A stretch of 64,000 nt of DNA from Earliella scabrosa (lineage: Eukaryota; Basidiomycota; Agaricomycetes; Polyporales; Polyporaceae), in assembly GCA_022605405.1 (NCBI GenBank), contig JABYQQ010000011.1:372001-436000 (forward strand), in the 5' to 3' direction. Both the position numbers and the translations under genes were made by a program. This document shows, in pieces, positions 57,872-64,000 of the stretch; position 1 is the first letter of the stretch, and every line of letters starts with the position of its first letter. The notes below the pieces were generated by a model. It saw only the letters and a program-made list of their open reading frames with translations. It did not search any database and was not told the DNA's origin.

Positions 57872-60800
57872 GGAGAGCGGTCGAGGATGGAGCGAGCACG
57901 ATTGAGGCCACGGTGGCGGCGCATCCTGGTCTCCCCCGCAAGCATCTGCCCGCGCGAATCCCCCGGGCCTCAAGCTCAAGTACCGTCTCACACAGAAGCT
58001 GGACCAATGGCAAAGCTTCCCAATATCCTGGAGGTTGCGTGGCTGGAGATCGGCGAGGCGAACGAGAGCGCGAGAAGAGGCCAGCGGCCGGCGCACTGCT
58101 GGTGTTTGACCATAAACCTCTGGTGCAACTAGGTGCGCGCTTCGCCGGTCGATGAAGGTGCCGTAGGAAGGGGTCGCGATCATCACACCACCGCCGAGCT
58201 GGACGAGCCGCGGTCACGATGTTGAAGGACGCTCCTCGGATGCCGGCCGCGTACTCGGTCAAACTCGAGAGTACGCGCGTGTATCTGCTGGCACTGCCCG
58301 GTTCCCCATCCTCACTCCGCCTCCGACCCGCCGAAGGCTCTCATTACCTGCATCCGAGCACGCACGCGCACCAGCGCTCGCTCGCACATCTCGTCGTCTC
58401 GACAAGCTGCAACCCCCATACACCCCATGATCCCATCGGCTGACACGGCGGGGAACCCGCCGCTACGCACCGCACCATCGCGCAGCTCGTCGTGCCGCAG
58501 CGATGAGGACCAACGACATCACGGAGGAGGCATAGGGACCATTCAGGAGACAGAGATTCATCGCACTCACGCAGACATTGGTATACAGGATATGTCATGT
58601 ATGCGGAACCTCAGCAGTAGGATAGCTACATACGGACGCGAATCTGACCACTGTACATACCCACGGAACCTTTCGAGGATCAGCACAGTCTGCATGCGTT
58701 GCCGATACACTGCAAGGTGCTCGAGACCAACGGGATAAAAGGCGACGAAGTCAAGAGCACCAGAGGCGGCCACCTCAGCCGCACTCTCTATTCATTTGTG
58801 CTATCGCGATCGTCGTGTCGAGGGGACATACGCTTCCCGCACTTGCGCATGTACACGGTACACCAGTAGTCGCACGACGAGGTAGTCTGATTGCACAGCG
58901 AGCACCTCGTCCGTACCAACGTCGACGGGGCGTTCGACTCGAAGCTGCCGTCCAGAGTCGTATTCGACTTTTTCGCAGTGAGCGACGAGGGTCAAGGGGC
59001 CGAGACGAGACGTCGACGTCGACGTCAAGACAGGTTTGGGAGAGAACGCTGGGCGTGGACTGCAGCGTTCGGTGTCGTCTGCGCGCTTGCAAACGTGACG
59101 GTCTAGGGCGACCTGTGCGAGAGTTCGGTACCGGAACCTGCAAGCATATTGATGGCGGCGGGACTCCAGTAATGACAGCCGCATGCGATGCCAGTCACAC
59201 CCCGGATTGGACGACGGAACCCCAACCTCTGAGCGAGGCAGGAGTCGCTTTCAGAAACCGTGCGAGGTGGCGGGGAAGGACATATGCTCCACTGGAACGT
59301 AAGGGGAGACGAGGCTCTGATGGCGCATGCGTAGCTCGAAGTCGCGCCTTTCCAAGGCTGTAATGCAGCTGCAGCAACCGTTAGGGTCAGAACGCAGAGC
59401 ACGGATGCGAAGAATCAGCCACTCACTTGCACCAAGGCCAAAGTCGCCGAGACAGGCACAGATCAGCACCGTTGCGAATCCTCCTCTCGGATCGTGCACA
59501 TTCTCGATGTCCGACTTGCAGCGCGTTGAATCTTGACGTGGTACAGGCCGCACGCGCAGGATGTCGGATGGGCATGGATGACTCCGGGAGATGCGGGCGT
59601 GCACGGAGGGAGGCTACTGCCGTCGAGCTGCAGCCTAGCAGGAGTGTCTTGAGTTTCCTAAAGCGCTGCAAGGCTATGAAGTTGGATAGGTCGGCGTGCA
59701 GTGACGGTCGATCGTCAAGCCCATTCGGAGGGTGAGCGAAGCCAACCCAATCCGGTTGACTCTGCATTAGTAAGAGTGAGTGCCGAGTGCGTCTGGAAGA
59801 TCAAGTCATCAGTCCACGCAAACATCGCGTACCGCCGTACTACCTACCATCGACATCACTGTCGTTGATGATTGCTTGCGGCCGTAGCCATCCGACCGTC
59901 TGTTTGGATATCGGACGAGGACGAACGCGCATATGTGGGGTCTCGCTCCGTGCCGGTGCCCTGTTCGACGAGGTTCGAGGTTCCAGCCGGTGGTGACGGC
60001 GCTGCGTCGGTCTGACGTTGTCTCGTCGACCGGTCGTAGATGGTGATAGCTGTTGGGCAATACGGCGACAAGTAGCGAGCACTCAGCATCGTGCTGCGCC
60101 TCCTTCGGAGCCCCGGGTCGAAGCTCCAACCCGTGTGCGGATGCCTGCGCTATTCAAATGACTCGGGCTTCGTCTTCCTCTAGCGGCTGTGTTCCTCGCT
60201 TCTCTGTCCAAGGTCCGCCGTGGGCGTAGCGGACAGAGACGATGGAGCTCGAGGACGAGCGCGTGGAGCGGCCACCAAAGTGCGTACAGATGCCGTACGC
60301 GGTGGGTAGCGCAGTGACATATGACTGGACAGAATAGATATTGATGAGTCGGCGCGTAGATAATTCGTAGTGCGGAGCTCACCGAGGGGTGTCGGTGAGG
60401 TTCTTGCCACTCCATCGCACGAGCCAGCAGAGGAGCTCATAGTCTTGAGGATGGTCGACGGACGCATAACGGAGGGGAGGAGGAAGTCGAGGATGCTCCA
60501 CTTACTGCGGGTGAGCGTGCATAGGCGGATGGTCTTCTGCCGCTCCTCACATCCCTCTCGTTCGCGCTGTCCCGACGAGTCTTCTTCGCAACCTCCAAGT
60601 TCGTCTTCTGTCTCCGTCCCACAGGCCGCCGTCGGCACGAGACCCGGCTACTGGAGTTGCGCGCAGTTATGCAATGGATGGCGATGAAAGGGAAAAGGGA
60701 TAGTAGGCGGACCGTCAGCGGCAGAGTCGCCGCTAGCAAGTAGAACACTCACCGACGAGCATGGCCGTGATCGAAGGAGCAGCGCCTTCATGAAGAGGCC

Positions 60801-63180
60801 GCGCTATCACGGCTGTGGTGGTGGGCTGTTGGAACACGTCCCGCAGTGAGCGACGTTGAGTCGCGAGCGCCTGTTAAGAGGTTCGAGGGCTGCACGGTGG
60901 TCGCGTCAGTGCAGTGCGTAAAGGACCTGAGCATATTGCCGGAGCGGGCAGAATCCCCATGCTTACTGACAATTTCAAGTTACAGCGTCCATCGTCATTG
61001 GCTGTTAGAGGGTTCTTGACGAATCTCGTCTCGGAATGCTTGTAGAGCGATGCGGAGAGGCCAGGGTGTCCGAGTGGCACCACCTCGCGCGCCGCCATAG
61101 TGCTGAGATGACACGAAAAACCGCCTCTGCGACGTGCGTCGCGTGTGCTGCGCGCCTCAGCTTGAGCTCCTTCGCAGCCAAGCGCCATCAAGGTCCCCAA
61201 GTCCTACGGTCAGGTCAAATGGTGGACGATCCTCCGACGTGGAGGCGGAAGAGTACTTCGGACATGGGACGAGTGGCGGGTGACATATGTCACGCTTGCA
61301 TCATTGCGTTACATACCCAAGTTGGCCGAGTCACACATCTGACGTGACTCGCGCTAGCTCTCGCGCTCCTGAGTCCTTGCGCTTGAAGTTGAACGTTGAA
61401 CGTTGAACGCTGGTTGAACGTTCATGAGCGTCGAACGTCGAACACTCGCTCGCGGAGGACCCAGCAGAACATCTGCGCAGACAAGACATGATGCATCTGG
61501 GATCTTCCGCACCTCTGCGTCCTTCTGCCTGTGCTCAGCCGCTCACTCCAACTTGAACCTCGTCGACTCTCGTCGTCGGCTGTCTACCAGACTCTACCGC
61601 ATGCTGCTCTATTACACTTCCCCTTATCTAGTCTCTCTGTGTCCTCATGCTCGCAGCACTCCTCTCACTGTAATCTGTTCTTGTCGGAGCCCAATCTCTA
61701 CTGAGATCAACCTCTACGTCGACTGGCATCGCAATCCAACGTATTACGATCGAAGGCCTTGAGCTACGAACATGGATGCTAAGGGAGTTTTAGGAGCTGC
61801 TCGAACAGTACGTATGTCAAGTGCGATTCGATGATGATGTGTATCTCATCTGCAGGTCTGCGCACAGAACCATATGAAGAGGGAAGCCGTAGGGAAGACA
61901 GCGAGGAAGGAGATGGGGCCTTATTATTGATACCAGTGAGTACCTCAACGTTCTAATTATGCTTTCCCCTGTTCCCAAATCTTCACGTACGGTACTCTGC
62001 CTCTTACCCAGCTCCACCATGTGTCGTATGCCAAAGCTCAGACGACTCATTTGCACACTCTCAAAGCCTCGAACACCGTCGTACAAGGCTTCAAGATTCA
62101 TTATCGCACGACGGTGTGCCTCCAATGGTACAGGTCATCGTACGTCGTCTTGTCATTCCTCCTGGCTCTCAGCTCGTCCTCATACCCTGCCTTTGCACCG
62201 TGCAGTCTCTTCCGCTGTCCATCCTCGAACAGACCCACACTGACCGCGAGACAGTGACTGGCGTTCAAGCCGTCTGCTCGTGTCGCGACGCTCCGGCAGG
62301 AGCCCCTTCACCTCGCCGTCCCCGGGTATGTAGCGCCACGATCGCCTCCGTCAGTCTCTCCCCCCTTCCTGTCCACCTATCCTCGCTGAATCGAGACACC
62401 GGTTTGTAGTCGCTACCCTCTGGCCCTCTGCTACACGTCCCTCCCCCATTGTGCTCGACGCATCCTGACATCCAGCGCCCGGTGACGCCGGTTTGGCATC
62501 CGTATCGCTCGGCACACATGGGGTCGTACTCGCTCTGCCTGTTCCACACAAGTATCCGGGGCTTTGCGCTTACTTCTCCCTGTTCTCTGCCCCCCGTTCC
62601 CGCGCCAGAGGGACGAAGCCAGACCGCTCGGACCAACGCTCGGCTTCCCTTCTACAGCAGGCAGCAGAGCTTTGGTCTCCGCCTCCTTCTTCCAAGTCCA
62701 GAAGTCACGCTTGCACATTCACGACCTTCCGCTTCCACACGACAAGCTCCGCACCATCCTCGGCGACACGGGCATGACGCCCATCGCCTCCACAGCAGCG
62801 CGAGCTCTCCGCGCGCCCAGGACGAGTGCAACGTTGACGTCCAGGCGATGGGACTGACCCGCGCTCGTTCTCTGCGCCTGCGTTCTGCCAGCTCGACCTG
62901 GCTTCCTCCGCACACACATTGACTGGTACTGGCATCCGTTAGGATCACGATAGCCGCGGGCGCGAAATTGTCCTTGGAATCGAGCGCATCGGCATGCAAC
63001 CAATCGGTCGTACTCGGTCGCGTGCGCGGGGCCGTGCTAGTCGAGCTCGTGCGCTAGTGGGAGGCTGTCGTCTGTGGACGCGGATTGAGACACCTATGGC
63101 AGCGCAGACGGAGCCGAATGAATAGGAGATTCTATACATGTCGCATAGGATGGCGATGAGCAAAACAGATTTGAGGTCAT
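57872..63180. other. Downstream modules of unit D, no confident gene
   Basis: No TIR element is present here, unlike units B and C. The stretch at about 58740-59130 is related to 36270-36650 and 48650-48960. On its minus strand one frame reads protein-like (KVEYDSGRQLRVERPVDVG), but the frame is not kept in the other copies. The stretch 59580-59750 resembles 49300-49400, and 62935-63010 resembles 39780-39840. No family could be recognised. A GTTGAAC triplet repeat is at 61388-61408. Confidence 0.35.
61388..61408 (+). repeat. Three tandem copies of GTTGAAC
   Basis: A short perfect 7-bp tandem repeat, with further GAACG motifs in the next 50 bp. Significance unknown. Confidence 0.7.
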
Positions 63181-63257
63181 ACAGCGGCTTTCGAACTATC
63201 ATCGGACAGCAAGATTTAGGCGTAAGGCGGTCCTCGTGCGTTGCGAGAAAGTCCCCT

Positions 63258-63275
63258 TGTGAAAAATATCTCACA
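63258..63275 (+). promoter_or_regulatory. Palindrome-like element of the fourth array unit
   Basis: TGTGAAAAATATCTCACA, a variant of the element upstream of the other F-box genes. Confidence 0.35.
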
Positions 63276-63607
63276 CATTGTCATGACACGGCTTCTGCAG
63301 CCATGTTGCTAGAACACAGGGTGGACAGGCTTCAGACTGCAGAGGCTCAAGAGTGGATGAGCGCGGGTGATATGCGTAGTGATACACATGCTATGTTCTC
63401 GTTTCCCAGACCGAGCAATTGGGTGTCCTTGTTGGTGTAACACCGTCAGCATGGGTCGGAGATAGGCCGTTGGTTCATTCAGAAAAGAGTCTGAGGCGGT
63501 AACTGACGTGTCGGAGGGTGTGGTGGAACGGCGGCCGTGCGCCCCGCTCATTTGCCATCCTTCGTTGTGCTTCTGTGAGGAATGTTCATAGGAGCATAAG
63601 CACTGCG

Positions 63608-63625
63608 GACCAGCATCCTAGGTCC
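63608..63625 (+). promoter_or_regulatory. F-box promoter box of the fourth array unit, gene missing
   Basis: GACCAGCATCCTAGGTCC matches the conserved box, and TATA-like sequence follows near 63640. The F-box start that should follow within about 100 bp is absent; unrelated GC-rich sequence begins at about 63654. Confidence 0.4.
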
Positions 63626-63653
63626 TATCGAGGCTTATTAGTATTATACCAAC

Positions 63654-64000
63654 GCAGACGGCCGCGGGCGGGCGGGCGGCCAGGCCCGGATCAGGAAACA
63701 CCCCCCGTGCTGATAAGGGCCTACAGAAATTGACGCGACCCGGCGCGACGTGCCGCGACCGCGTCAATTCCGCGTCACTTTCGCGTCACTCACACCTCAG
63801 TCACATCAGGTCAGAGTACCAACCTTCTGGCGCACTCGCGCGTTGAGATCCCTGGTATATACGAGCTGAAACCTTTAAAACAAGGCTTGAAAGCTGTATT
63901 AGAGCGACTCAAACCAGGTAGCCGGGCAGAGAATACTCGTCCCGTCACAAGTAGAACCTTTGACGCGCGTTGCTCGCGTCACTGCCGCGTCAGTTCCGCG
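63654..64000. other. GC-rich sequence with a CGCGTC cluster, possible transposon edge
   Basis: The hexamer CGCGTC or its complement occurs seven times (63732, 63760, 63771, 63782, 63962, 63975, 63986). The sequence replaces the expected F-box gene of the fourth unit. Clustered short subterminal repeats are typical of DNA transposon ends, but the window stops before anything diagnostic. Confidence 0.3.

Larger units (their letters stand above)
25541..63650 (+). repeat. Degenerate tandem array of F-box units with a period of about 11.8 kb
   Basis: F-box start codons lie at 26191, 44476 and 56334. Subtracting the 6.54 kb retrotransposon plus target duplication, the spacings are about 11.75 and 11.86 kb. 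Other landmarks repeat at similar offsets: the TIR element (34530 and 46325, offset 11795), the palindrome (43917 and 55803), and a block near 43590 and 55510. A further unit begins at about 63200 and is cut short after its promoter box. A partial upstream module stands at 41200-41850. Outside the F-box genes the units have diverged by many indels. Boundaries are approximate because no alignment could be run. Confidence 0.6.

Noticed and set aside
1..64000. CRISPR arrays, bacterial operons or riboswitches
   Set aside because: No regularly spaced short repeats or bacterial signals; the gene structure is clearly that of a fungus.

Overview
The window looks like nuclear DNA of a filamentous basidiomycete, most likely an agaricomycete of the polypore type. 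The evidence is: genes split by many short introns of about 50-60 nt with GT...AG ends, a eukaryotic tRNA-Glu gene with a Pol III T-run, a Ty1/Copia LTR retrotransposon, and families typical of wood-decay fungi (large amidohydrolase/CE9-like proteins, wax-synthase-like MBOAT, cytochrome P450, GH79 remnant, large F-box families). The order-level placement is inference, not something the sequence proves.

Left part (1-25.5 kb), gene-rich. Two same-strand copies of a membrane-anchored, two-domain amidohydrolase lie about 14 kb apart (1-3900, truncated by the window edge, and 14096-18024, complete). Between them are a six-exon gene of unknown function (4736-6220), a tRNA-Glu(CTC) gene, a wax-synthase-like acyltransferase/cyclase gene (8161-9573), a frameshifted F-box gene on the minus strand (9814-11389) and a decayed coiled-coil-like reading frame. 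After the second amidohydrolase comes a convergent, apparently intact P450 gene (18260-20404, minus), then a GH79 glycoside hydrolase pseudogene (21871-22545, minus) and decayed sequence.

Right part (25.5-64 kb), a degenerate tandem array. F-box genes recur on the plus strand at 26191, 44476 and 56334. The spacing is about 11.7-11.9 kb once a 6.5 kb retrotransposon inserted in the first one is subtracted. A further unit starts at about 63.2 kb but is lost after its promoter, and a partial upstream module sits at 41.2-41.8 kb. Every unit shares an upstream region with a palindrome-like element and a promoter box close to the start codon. Only the copy at 44476 is fully intact. The first (26191) is split by the retrotransposon, the third (56334) has an 11-bp frame-shifting deletion, and the inverted copy (9814-11389) is frameshifted in a TA run. 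Downstream of the F-box genes each unit carries several kilobases of diverged paralogous sequence in which I find no convincing conserved reading frame.

Mobile DNA: the Copia element (26742-33276) has 580-bp LTRs differing at one base that I could find, a 5-bp target duplication, an open gag-pol frame, and a primer site matching the anticodon arm of initiator tRNA-Met. Its LTR holds an apparent intron-containing leader followed by a spliced copy of the same leader. An element of about 795 bp with terminal inverted repeats and TA ends, containing a perfect 25-bp-arm hairpin, occurs twice, inside an 834-bp identical island in otherwise diverged units. The last 350 bp hold a cluster of CGCGTC motifs, possibly the edge of another DNA transposon.
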